Assembly (NCBI GenBank): GCA_003427395.1
Contig: BFEA01000015.1
Coordinates: 587,494-622,266, forward strand
Length of the DNA stretch: 34,773 bases
Origin: Chara braunii
Lineage: Eukaryota > Streptophyta > Charophyceae > Charales > Characeae
Direction of reading: 5' to 3'
Shown one piece after another: positions 10,352-20,027 of this stretch. The position numbers and the translations under genes were made by a program. The notes beneath the pieces were generated by a model. It was not told where the DNA came from. It saw nothing but the letters and a program-made list of their open reading frames with translations, and did no database searches. Every line of letters begins with the position of its first letter. The stretch's first letter is position 1.

Positions 10352-10963
10352 ATGGCGATCGAAACTCCTTTTTGGATCACCGACCTCGAAAGCCTGAGAG
10401 ATCCCGAGTACAGGACATATTGGGAAAGGGAACAGATCCTACGACAACAAGTCCGACAGCAGCGGATCAGACGGCAACAAAACTTGTGGAACCTTGATTA
10501 CCCCTGCCGAGCTGAACACGGGCGACTAAGTAGGGGCGATTTCCAGCTGGCAATCAACCGGGACTCCCAAATTCCTGAGTATCCCGATTGTAGATACCAG
10601 CAATACTTTATCACCCCAGGCTTCGTCGCTATCACGACTAACTTTCCCCCCCATTGCATCGTCCTCCCGTATCACCGATTGCTAGTTACCCCCTGGGACT
10701 CCATATCCCGATTCAGGCCCCGGCCTCCGTGCCCCGAGTGCCAACAGCCCAACGAGCACGAACGGACGGAGGCCACGCATCAGACTCCTCCCCAGAGAGA
10801 ACGTCGAGAACCCAGCCCGTCCTCCTCATCAGACTCTGACTCTAAGTTCTGCGTCAGACGACAGAGGTACGAGCATTCCCACAGCGACGCCCGCAACACC
10901 CCGTTCGTGCACCCGGCTCCTTCCCGGCCCCGGCCGTGGGAACGGTGCCCACCCCAACTCTGA
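10352..10963 (+). CDS. hypothetical 203-aa ORF inside the 5' LTR
   Basis: ATG 10352 opens an uninterrupted frame of 203 codons ending at TGA 10961-10963, upstream of gag. The N-terminal part is charged and Gln/Arg-rich (EREQILRQQVRQQRIRRQQ). The middle has FRPRPPCPECQQPNEHE, a lone CxxC. The C-terminal part is Ser/Asp-rich followed by Pro/Arg. I do not recognise the family. The last ~80 codons are conserved and still open in the 3' LTR (17167-17415), where the rest is missing; the differences are mostly point changes. It may be an accessory protein or a fortuitous ORF in a GC-rich LTR. The conserved open frame favours, but does not prove, coding. Confidence 0.4.
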   Translation: MAIETPFWITDLESLRDPEYRTYWEREQILRQQVRQQRIRRQQNLWNLDYPCRAEHGRLSRGDFQLAINRDSQIPEYPDCRYQQYFITPGFVAITTNFPPHCIVLPYHRLLVTPWDSISRFRPRPPCPECQQPNEHERTEATHQTPPQRERREPSPSSSSDSDSKFCVRRQRYEHSHSDARNTPFVHPAPSRPRPWERCPPQL

Positions 10964-11127
10964 GCTAGAGGAACCACTTGCACTTCTACCCCTAAAAATT
11001 GACACAGGAGATTTCAGTTCCGACCTGGAACTCCACCCCCACTTTCCAAAAATCCTTGGCACACCCGTGTTCGCGCTTCCAGGCCCACTAACACTCCGAA
11101 AACAGGAAGTCGCGCTGGGCGTGAGGT

Positions 11128-11140
11128 TGGTATCGGCGCC
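11128..11140 (+). promoter_or_regulatory. candidate primer-binding site
   Basis: TGGTATCGGCGCC follows the LTR-like end GTGAGGT. It begins like the initiator-Met tRNA primer site (TGGTATC) and then diverges. The position between LTR and gag is right; the primer tRNA is uncertain. Confidence 0.35.
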
Positions 11141-11294
11141 GACACGTATTAAGACAAGGGATTGACAAGTTGCTTGGCTCTCTAGTTCAACCGATCTGGC
11201 GACCCCAAAATGGGGACGGTCTGCGCAGAGGAACGCGTCGACACGCGAACCTGTAGTGACAAGAAGCAGGTCTGCGGGCGGATCAGCAGACGAC

Positions 11295-14200
11295 ATGAAT
11301 GCTAATCAGGCAAACGCCAATCAGGCCCCAGCCAATCAAGCACAAGGCGTGGCAGGGGGCGGCCTGGGGCTTGCGCCTCAGCCCGTGCCTCAGCCCGCAC
11401 GTGCCCGCGCTCCAACAACCCCGCCAGATCTGTATTTACTCGATCCCACGCACCACCTGGCAGGAGCATGGCTTGCCACGCTCCGAGCGCAACAGTATGA
11501 TAATGATGAAGCTGGGATTAACATCCCAGCCCGATTAGGAGGCGACGCCCATCACTGGTTCAGCACCTACGTGTGGACTGACCTTCCTACCTTTGAGAGG
11601 GACTTCTTACACTGATTTGACTACATACATCCAGAGGAAGCGTTCTTTATGATCAAAGACAGAGTGCAAAAGCCCCTTGAGTCTGTTGCAGAAGACCGTA
11701 GTCGGTTCTACCGATTGTTTGTAAAATCTCAGAGGGACGAAAAGGTAGGAAGAGAGTTCTTCATAGATGGACTTCGAAGTAGAGCTATACAGGCTAAGAT
11801 ACGGAAACAGTTCTCCCCCATCACCTTCACCTTGACGCAAATCATGGACGTAGCAGAAAAGATGGAGCGAAAGTTCGCTGCTAGCTTGAAGTTCCTCGAG
11901 GGAGAAAATCACACTAAAGAAGGTGACTCTACGAAACTAACTCGTGGAAGGATGGAACTAGCAGCCCTGCAACATAAGTTCGAAAATATGGGCTTCGTGT
12001 CAGGCCCTGTTACCTACCTGGAACAGGTGGCAGCCTTACAGCGCCCTCTCGATCAGGGAGCAGGACCATCGATGCCCAAGGCGGCTGCACAGGCACCCGC
12101 CCCGACGGAGAAGACAGAAGAATCGAATGCGGTGCTGGACCTTACACGTATGTTGGTTAGCCTCATGCAAGAAAGCAAAAAGGAACAGCGCGAGCACAAT
12201 GCCCACATGGAGTCGCTGATGCGTTTCATGCGTCCCATTAACGTTCGCGCTGACCCTTTTGTCACCCAAGCGCCTGCTCCCGTAGTCGCGGGAGCTGGCG
12301 GAGGACCGGCCCAGAGGACTGACACGTGTTATGCCTGCCATCAACCCAGACACATGGCCCGAGATTGCCCCCAGCGACAAGTAAGAATAGGGGCAGCCCC
12401 GGCAGCTGCAGCTCCCTTAGCTAACGGGCGTGGACGGGTAGGAACCATGGTAGAAAAAACGGACGTGGCAATACCAAACATAGGGGTAATCGAGGAAGCC
12501 GTAGAGCTCATCCCACTGGATCAATTCCTCTCCTTGGGATATCCGGGGCTTGGGATGATAGGGGCAATTCGGCCCGCGGACGATGAGCACGAGATTTCCG
12601 AATGGCGACCATCCCCGGGGGAGATGGAATTCGGCAGTCCTGAGTTCGTCATCGGAACGATCGATGTTTTGGACATTGTCCGAGCTCTAAACCACAGCAT
12701 TCCGCTTCCGATCGGCCACCTGTTGTCCATATCAGAACATGCCAATGATCGCATGCTCCAGCATTGCAAGGCCAATCGAAAACGATTCGCACTCGCCAAG
12801 CTGGCAACGGCCAAGGGGAAGGCCCCCGTAAGGGAGACAAAACCAGATACACCTGGACCCTCAGAGCCTGTGCGCCTGGGACTTCTCCAAAAAAACGACC
12901 ATTTTCTGGCATTTCTACGCATCAAAGCTATCCCGTGGAAGTCTGCGGAGTGCGACGTAGAGATCTGGGGAGTCCCATACAGTGCGATCCTTGATTCCGA
13001 GACAGCAGTGTTGGCAATATCCCTGCGAGTAGTGGAACGGGCAGGAAGAAGGAAGGATTTGATCCCACCCAACGACGGAGACCGTTTGATCTCCGCCGAT
13101 GAGGAGAAGATCACAGCTGTAGAAAAAATGACAAACGTCGCTTTTAAGTTGGGAAAAGTCCACGCCTTGGGTGACGTGGTGGTTCTTAATGTGAACTCGT
13201 ATGACGTACTCATCGGACTGCCTGTTTTAAACGCCCTGCAGGCTAATCTAGACTTTGAGCGGCGGGAGGTGGTTATTAAGAACACCGGGGGTAAGCCGTA
13301 CGCAGTCCCCATGCGCGTCACCCTCCGCACGACTACCAACCCGCCACATAGATCTTACCCAGAGGTGGGCGGGCCGATTCGTACAGTCACCTGGGACGGA
13401 CGCCTAGAGGACTCGGAGACTAGCAGCGAAGAACACGTGTCCCCGCTCCCCAAGTATTCGGAAAGCGAGGACGAGACAAACCCGGTGATTCAAGAGTTGA
13501 TACGAAAGGTAACTCGTTACCCAGTCCGACAGAAAACGATGAAAACGTTCGTGCTAGCTGAAGAAAATGTCCAACGAACTCGAGCTCTGATCATAGGAGA
13601 ACCCCTGGTACAGGTGTCAAGGATGCCCGACTCTTCGGAACCCCCTCGGACCCTGTACGAGGGCGCTACTCCCTTGCTTCCCCGATACGTAGATAAGCAG
13701 TCCTTTTGCGACGTCATAGAACCCCCTCCCCGATCGCTTCTTACCGCAGACAAGGAGATACGATTGTTGCGTCAAGGAGCGGAAGTATAGGCTCCGGAAC
13801 CCCCTGGGTGCCCCGAAGCCTCGCTGTTTGATGTCGGGATAAGAATCGCTGAGAAATCGGTGGATCCCTGGGATATCACGGACGGGATAACCACCGAAGA
13901 ACACCTGGCCATCCGAGAGGAGGAAGCCCAGATTGTAGCCACCGTGTTCTCGTGGCGGTCGGACAACTCTTTCATCTCTTCCCCGCCGCCCCGGGACTCT
14001 AAGGCAGTACGTACCAAACACGTTACAGTCGATATAGACGGACGACCTTACGAGTTGCACGTGCCAGAATACATGCCCGACCGGACCCACCAACTTATTG
14101 CAGAGATCGTACAGGAATATCGGGGTGCTATTAGCATTGATGACGCGGACATCGGGTTATCCTTAATAATCCAACACGAGATTCAGACCGGCAATCACCC

Positions 14201-15557
14201 GCCGATTCATTGCAAACCGTATCGATACTTATCGGCAGAACGAAAGGAGGCACTCGAGCGAATCCGGGAATTCGAGGCTAACGGTTGGATAGAGCCCGCT
14301 ACAGGTCCTTGGTCCTTTCCGGTAGTTTGAGTTCCAGAAAAGAACGGATCGATTCGCATTTACATTGATTATTGGAAATTGAATGACATCACGATCAAGG
14401 ATGTGTACCCCCTCCCTCGGATTGATGATTTGCTGGATGCGATTGGCTGTGCGAATTATTTTAGTAAATTTGATATTCGGCACGGGTTCCACCATATCCT
14501 TGTGAGGGAAGAAGATCGAGCGAAGACGGCATTTGTCTTATTTGAGGGCACGTGGCAGTGGGTTCGATGCCCTATGGGTATATGCAATGCGCCGGCGACT
14601 TTTCAGCAGGCAATGAATGTCACTTTCCATAACTTCGTAAACAAGACTAGGTTAACTCAGGGCATGATCAATTTTTGCGTTATCGTGTACATGGATGATA
14701 TTCTGGTGTATTCTGAATCATTCCATGGACACGCGCAGCATATTGAATGGACACTTGGCGCGCTGCGGGACGCCGGTTTCAAGATTGCATTGGAGAAAAG
14801 CGAATTTTTCTTGTCCGAGATCTCGTTCCTGGGCTACGTGGTAACCCGAGGAGGCTTGAGACCGGATTCGAGGAAGGTCGAGGCTGTTCGAGAAGCACCC
14901 ACGCCCACGTCATTGACGCAGGTTCGAGCCTTCCTGGGACTGGTCTCGTACTACCTACGGTTTATCAAGGGCTTTGCGGCAATCGCTCGGCCCCTGACAA
15001 ATCTCCTGCGGAAGGATCAACCGCTGAACTGGGACACAGAGTGTGAGCAAGCCTTTTGCATGTTAAACGAGGCCCTGGCCTCGACCACTATTTTAATCTG
15101 GCCCGATCCCGAGCGCCAGTTCCTATTCATTACTGACTGGCAGTCGGACGCTATCTCCGCTATCCTAGCTCAGAAGGGGAAAGACGGGCAGGAGCACGTG
15201 GTCGAATATGCTTCGAGGACGGTGCCGGACGAAAGGAAGAACGACTCAGCGCCACAAGGAGAATGCTGCGTTGTCGTCTGGGGAATCCAACACTTCCACC
15301 CATATCTCTACGGGCAGAAGTTCCTCCTCGTAACTGATCACGAGCCATTGCTGACCCTCAAAAAGCTGACGAACTACACTGGAATGATTGGGCGATGGGT
15401 GGTGAGGCTGCAGAAGTATGACTTCGACATCCTCCACCGAAAAACGGAAAGGCACGGGAACGCCGACGGATTGACACGTCTGCACCGGCCTGGCAAGGTG
15501 CCACGCAACAAAGAGATCACTATCCGGAGCAGCCCAAGGGACCCGGGTACGACCTAG
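11295..15557 (+). pseudogene. Ty3-like gag-pro-RT-RNase H polyprotein, three stops, no integrase
   Basis: A single frame runs from ATG 11295 to TAG 15555-15557, broken only by TGA 11613, TAG 13788 and TGA 14328. Gag has an Asn/Gln/Ala-rich N-terminus, a capsid-like stretch (FYRLFVKSQRDEKVGREFF) and an intact CCHC knuckle CYACHQPRHMARDC (12327-12368). Next is a protease-like segment AILDSETAVLAIS, in which the canonical D-S/T-G triad reads D-S-E (12993-13001). RT motifs include FDIRHGFHHI, FLLFEG-like FVLFEGTWQWVRCPMGI and catalytic VYMDDILVYS (YMDD 14688-14699). RNase H keeps candidate acids in FITDW, QGECC, VTDHEPL and GNADGLTRL. No HHCC zinc finger or DDE integrase follows. The copy cannot make the polyprotein without readthrough. 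TGA 11613 fits a former Trp (LH-W-FDYIHPEE). Confidence 0.9.
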
Positions 15558-16397
15558 TGAAGGTTCTCCGTTGGCAGGCGAAGAAGTGACACGTGTACTT
15601 ATGGCGGCCCAGAGAGAAGAAGACGCAGAGGGCCCTCTCTCTCCTTCTTCCTCTTCTCTATTCCCCCTCCCCTTCCCCCCGTCCCTCAGTTCGAGCTCGT
15701 AGCGATTCGGGACATCGGGCTACGTCCCCGTTCCCTATCCTGCCGTCCCCTTGATTACATCACCTTCCGGCAGATCGATACTTCGCGCTCTTTCCCCTCC
15801 AATCCTTTTCCTTCTTCAACCTTCCACCAATTCTACGCCACACGCCTCGTCGCCGACGTATATCCGCACCCCGCCGCCCAATGTGTCTCTCCTTCCTTCT
15901 ATCTCCACGTCCTTCTGTTTAGCGCCGTGTGGCAAGACCAGGACGCCATCGAAGTCTACTGCATCATCACGGGAACTATCCCCGTGTGTGCAGATCATGA
16001 GCAGTTCCGAGCGGCGATGTTTCGCACCTTCTCAACCCTCTATCCCGATTATCTTGGCTCCCTCCCTGAAGGCGGAAATCGCTTCCCCCGCATCCATCGC
16101 ATCATCAGGTACTAGGAGCTCCCTGAAAAAGTGATGGGGATGGCGAATTTTTTGCTGCCTCTCCCAAATGATCCTCCCCCGCCCATCCCCGCCATCTTCC
16201 GACGTCCCCACCCTTGAAACGAGGGCGGTTCGAATGACGTGTCGAAAGGATGACGTCCACACTCTTATCCTACGGTAACGACACGTATAATATGGGTGGG
16301 ATTGTAATTCTTCTCCCTTTTTTTTTCTTCTTCGAGCTTGGGAGATGTGGGTGCAAGTGGGAGCGTGCACAAGATGGAACCCCCTGGGCGTCACATT
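15558..16397 (+). other. spacer between RNase H and 3' LTR; integrase absent
   Basis: A pyrimidine-rich, GC-moderate stretch. A frame read upstream of and through 15927-16115 (WQDQDAIEVYCIITGTIPV, then FRAAMFRTFSTLYPDYLGS) looks protein-like, but I cannot assign it. Nothing resembles integrase. The last 13 bases (TGGGCGTCACATT, 16385-16397) repeat the terminal bases of the 3' LTR directly before that LTR begins. No clear polypurine tract is present; GGGAGATGTGGG near 16343 is the nearest candidate. Confidence 0.5.
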
Positions 16398-17590
16398 TGT
16401 GACGAACTACTTTCTGAAAGGCGCCATCTTCTGCGCAACCGGGATTGGGGGTACACAGAGGAATCGGGGATAAATTGCATGGCGGCCCCTCCTTCTTGAT
16501 TTTTCGAAGTTTTCTCCTTGGTCCTTCGGGAAGAGACGGTGGCGGTTATGGACCTTGGGACAATAGGCCCCCGCCTTAGTGAGCGCGGAGGGGGAACAAC
16601 TTCTGCTATGGTCTTTTTCGCTTTTCTTTTCCTTTTCTTTTGTTTTCAAATAAGACGGGTAATTTCTTCGGGAGTTTTGAATTTAGAACGAGCCCATGCA
16701 GGCTTTCAGAATTTCTTTTCGTAATTAGGACTTTAATTAGAGTAGGAAATTGGGTACGTTGTAATTTTTGCCCGTAACTGCACATCGCCTCTTGCTTGCA
16801 CGCACACTTTGTTGCACAGGGACCTGTGCTCTGTTCCCGCTGTGCCTAAATTCTAATCTCAATTGTAATCTCTTCTTGTTCCTTCCCCACTACGTAGGTG
16901 TAACTGTAATCTTCCCCGTTCTTGAAATTCCCTTCCCGCGTCACTGCATGCACACTCTACCTCCTATCTCATTGGTCGGATCGTTGCATGGTTGGAGCAA
17001 AGCGTTGAGTGAGGCTACGTCCCCCACGCCGCGGCCCAGTCATGCACTCGTAGGCACTTCCTTTCTCTATTCTTTCCTGTTCCTCTGGCAATCCCGACTA
17101 TTGCGCGCTGATTAGCAAACTATAAATTCTGCAAGCGCGATTAATTTTCTCTCTATATCCCGATTCATGCCCCGGCCTCCATGCCCCGAGTGCCAGCAGC
17201 CCAACGAGCACGAACAGACGGAGGCCACGCGTCAGACTCCTCCCCGGAGAGAACGTCGAGAACCCAGCCCGTCCTCCTCATCAGACTCTGACTCTGAGTT
17301 CTGCGTCGGACGACAGAGGTACGAGCATTCCCACAGCGATGCCCGCAACACCCCGTTCGTGCACCTGGCTCTTTCCCGACCCTGGCCTTGGGAACGACGC
17401 CCACCCCAACTCTGAGCTAGAGGAACCACTTGCATTTCTACCCCTGAAACTTGACACAGGAGATTTCAGTTCCGACCTGGAACTCCACCCCCACTTTCCA
17501 AAAATCCTTGGCACACCCCTCTTCGCGCTTCCAGGCCCACTAACACTCCGAAAACAGGAAGTCGCGCTGGGCGTGAGGTTGGGCGTCACA
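16398..17590 (+). repeat. 3' LTR (1.19 kb, internally deleted)
   Basis: It starts TGTGACGAAC and ends GGGCGTCACA, followed by the duplication CCCT. Relative to the 5' LTR it lacks 9443-10703: the sequence jumps from CTCTCTA to TATCCCGATT around 17154, with a TA microhomology. Because the missing block contains the first half of an ORF whose second half remains, deletion here is more likely than insertion in the other copy. Confidence 0.85.
17121..17127 (+). promoter_or_regulatory. candidate TATA box in the 3' LTR
   Basis: TATAAAT in the same relative place as 9408-9414. In this LTR it lies only about 30 bp upstream of the deletion junction, so any transcript would start in rearranged sequence. 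Confidence 0.35.
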
Positions 17591-17594
17591 CCCT
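17591..17594. repeat. target-site duplication of the Ty3-like element, right copy
   Basis: CCCT, matching 8654-8657. Only 4 bp, so the call depends on the LTR termini TGTGACG/CGTCACA and on PLE2 coding sequence resuming in a sensible frame. Confidence 0.65.
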
Positions 17595-19018
17595 GACTTT
17601 GTAATTTGCCACAACGAAAAGTCGATCATTGAGTCTCGTGCTGCTTGCTTCCGTGACGAAGGTTTCGGACGACTAGGTAAGTGGAATGGGGCTGGGAATC
17701 TGGGGCAGGCATACTCGATACCCAAGCATAAGGATATTGCCAAGTGACGCCCGATCTGTCCCACCCATTCAGAGTGCGGGGTTCGAGCGAGTAAGAGGGC
17801 GGCACAAGGCATCAATCAACTACTATGGGAGTTACCCCCGGCCATCAACTTTAATCTCAAAAGTATGGCCGAACTGGCTTCCACAGTTGGGAGAGTTAAC
17901 AAGGAGCTGCGGAAGGGTGAGTGTTTTTCAAGTGCAGCATGTGACATCAAAGAAATGTTCTGTAATTTACCACACGTCGCCATCATGCAAGCGGTCCGAT
18001 GGGTTGTGGACTTCTGGGCGTTTCGGGGATGCAAGGGGGTTTTGGTCAAGCAGAGGGGGAAAGGGGCTAAACTGAGATTTGGGGGTGTACAGCTTGGCTG
18101 GAATTCAATTCCATTTGATGTCCTTGTTGATTTTGTCAAATTTGACCTTGACTGTACGTTCTTCAAAGCCTGTGGGAAAATGCTGCAACAGAAGGTCGGG
18201 ATTCCAATGGGTAAATCGTCTAGTCCTGCTCTGGCATGCCTTCTGTGTGCCTATAACGAGTTTCATTTCCTTTCGTCTCTTGGATGTGACAAAAAATTAG
18301 TTTGTGGCATACGAATGGTAGATGATGTCTCTGTCTTTGTGCGATATAAGGATGGGGACCCAAATTCTCTGTCAACAACCCAGTCCATTTTGAACAGGTT
18401 TCGACACTGTTATGACTCTAATCTTGTGTTGGAACTTACGAGTGATAGTGATTGTTGGGACTTTCTGAGGTGTGTGTTGAAAGTCCTTGATTGGCCATGG
18501 GGCATTCAATGTGTCGCCCTACATAAGAATCGAAGGCATTTTGGTGAGGACAAGTTGTGTTTCCAAAATCTGCAGGATTTCAACTCTTACTCTTGCAGGG
18601 AGCAGAAAATGGCGGTGATCGGATCCTGCCTACATAGGGCTAAAGCGTACACCACGATGGCTGGCATGGAGGTGGCTTTTCTCTTAGTACCCTCAAGAAT
18701 GAACTCAGAAAGAGAGGTTTTCCTGACGCCTATTTTGATAATGCTCTGCGGAATTTTTCAAGGAAATTCGGGGGCATTTGGGAGGAATGGGTCACTTATC
18801 TGACAGGGTGGGGAGGTCTTTTCCGACCTTCAAGGGACCGGACTACGGTCCTTCCAACGTTGTTTGACGAGTATCTGGGAAGATCAGGTGGTATACGTGA
18901 CAGGCCAGGGTGGTCTTTTCAGTGGAGGCTTTGCCTCAGCCGGTTTCAAGACTGTGTTAGGGGTATTGGACTAATGTTTTTGCCTGCGAGCAGACAGGCT
19001 GTTACAGTTCATTGGTAG
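17595..19018 (+). pseudogene. PLE2 reverse transcriptase (C-terminal part of the PLE2 ORF)
   Basis: The frame resumes with DFVICHNEKS, then GRLGKWNGAGNLGQAYSIPK and RPICPTH, matching MGRAYTLPKHIDTSKYRPICPT in PLE1. A TGA (17745) lies just before RPICPTH. RT motif A is CDIKEMF (Asp at 17942-17944). IPMGKSSSPALACLLCAY lies near 18200. The catalytic RMVDDVSVFVRY has VDD at 18318-18326. Around 18700 the frame shifts and continues GFPDAYFDNALRNFSRKFGG, PTLFDEYLGRSGG and FLPASRQAVTVHW to TAG 19016-19018. This C-terminal part has no GIY-YIG, because the endonuclease is N-terminal at 7190-7440. It acts in target-primed reverse transcription. Confidence 0.85.
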
Positions 19019-19654
19019 TATTCTTCGAGATTTTGTTGAGGCATGTATGGGGCCATTTCGTCAAAATGGACATCGTTTATTTTTTAAACGAAATTGAAAC
19101 CGAGTTTTTTTGCCCAAAACTCGTCAAAACTTGTTGTTCCTGCGGGTCTGGCGTTTGTAAAACGCTGGACCCCTGGCTGTACATGGACCTAGCTTGAGAC
19201 CAGGTACCTCCAGGAAGTCCTGCCTGGAGGTGCCTGGTCTCAAGCTAGGTCCATGTACAGCCAGGGAGTCCAGCATTTGTAAAACGCTGGACCCTCAGGA
19301 ACAGCAAAATTTTTGACGAGTTTTCGGCCAAAAAACTCCGTTTCAATTTCGTTCAAAAAATAAAAAATGTCCATTTTGACGAAATGGTGTACTTGGGTCT
19401 GTGGGACTGTTTCTATTTTGTTTTAGTTTCTTCGTAATGTTTTTTTCGATCAATTTTTTTTTTCTGAAACGCATTGGGGTACAGGTGGCTATCAGAGTCC
19501 GCGTCAATTTGGGACATTCGCATACCTTTCCCAGGGTTGTAGACAGGTGGCGAGCGGAGTAAGCGGTACCCTGTCTTCTTCTGTTCTCGGCCGCTAATTG
19601 GTGTCATGATTCTCTCGTCTAAATCCGGGTCTATCTCTGGGTTAGCTTCGTGTA
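19019..19654 (+). other. PLE2 3' untranslated region with a foldback insert
   Basis: No coding frame. The stretch joins the end of the PLE2 ORF to the right terminal repeat and is mostly occupied by the foldback at 19053-19387. The remainder is T-rich and then mixed sequence. Confidence 0.5.
19053..19387. mobile_element. 335-bp foldback element (long hairpin)
   Basis: It starts CCATTTCGTCAAAATGGACA and ends in its reverse complement. The two arms (about 150 bp each) pair along nearly their whole length, with scattered mismatches in the outer half. The inner 42-bp arms (CTGGCTGTACATGGACC to ACCTCCAGG) have one mismatch around a loop of under 10 nt. No ORF. A foldback or MITE-type element inserted in the PLE2 3' UTR is likely; no target duplication is clear. 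A transcript would be a long hairpin and a possible small-RNA source. Confidence 0.7.
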
Positions 19655-19746
19655 CCTTTGCTTGGGTAAGAAGGGCCGTGAAACTTCGAGATTTTAGGAC
19701 GGGAAGTTGGCTGCGGCATCTCCAATCTGTACTTGGGCTCTTTGTT

Positions 19747-20024
19747 TTAGTCTGTGCATGTTTTCTGTTGGTTCTGGCCTTAGCTCTTTGTCCGCTGGCG
19801 GTGAATTGAATTTTCTTCTTGGTAACGTCGATAGTCTCACGGTAGTACTTAAGCTGTTCTCATCTATTCGTTCGGTCCCTATTCGAACCAATAGGCCGAA
19901 CGAATAGATGAGAACAGCTTAAGTACTACCGTGAGACTATCGACGTTACCAAGAAGAAAATTCAATTCACCGCCAGCGGACAAAGAGCTAAGGCCAGAAC
20001 CAACAGAAAACATGCACAGACTAA
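19747..20024. repeat. perfect 129-bp inverted repeat with 20-nt spacer
   Basis: 19747-19875 and 19896-20024 are exact reverse complements base for base. The spacer itself is partly palindromic (CCTATT..AATAGG). The left pLTR lacks the right arm: after CCCTATTC it reads CTTGTAACTAT and goes straight on to the ribozyme. The arm is therefore an inverted duplication of the adjoining pLTR, as template switching would produce, or an artefact of library or assembly. Confidence 0.95.
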
Positions 20025-20027
20025 TCA

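Larger units (their letters stand above)
8658..11130 (+). repeat. 5' LTR (about 2.47 kb)
   Basis: The sequence matches 16398-17577 at both ends but has an extra block of about 1.26 kb (9443-10703) that the 3' LTR lacks, plus a smaller difference near 8930. The shared part runs to GTGAGGTTGG (11121-11130). The 5' copy then continues TATCGGCGCC, whereas the 3' copy continues GCGTCACA, so the exact 3' edge is ambiguous. The block includes a (GA)n run (9663-9692) and the 5' part of a long ORF. Confidence 0.8.
8658..17590 (+). mobile_element. Ty3-like LTR retrotransposon lacking integrase
   Basis: Two unequal LTRs (8658-11130 and 16398-17590) start with TGTGACGAAC. The right one ends in the inverted complement CGTCACA. 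Between them lies a single-frame gag-protease-RT-RNase H polyprotein with three stops. After RNase H there is about 840 bp and then the right LTR, with no integrase or chromodomain. The element sits inside PLE2 and is flanked by CCCT. Classification as Ty3-like rests on RT motifs (YMDDILVYS) and the RNase H sequence. Integrase order, the usual diagnostic, cannot be used because it is missing. Confidence 0.85.

Noticed and set aside
12521-13339. 272-codon minus-strand frame
   Set aside because: It lies antisense to the gag-protease frame, which carries recognisable motifs; the minus frame carries none.
16385-17590. 3' LTR as an independent solo LTR with an 11-bp duplication TGGGCGTCACA
   Set aside because: Duplications that long are unusual for LTR elements, and CCCT plus the TGTGACG/CGTCACA termini better explain the outer boundaries; kept as an open junction question.
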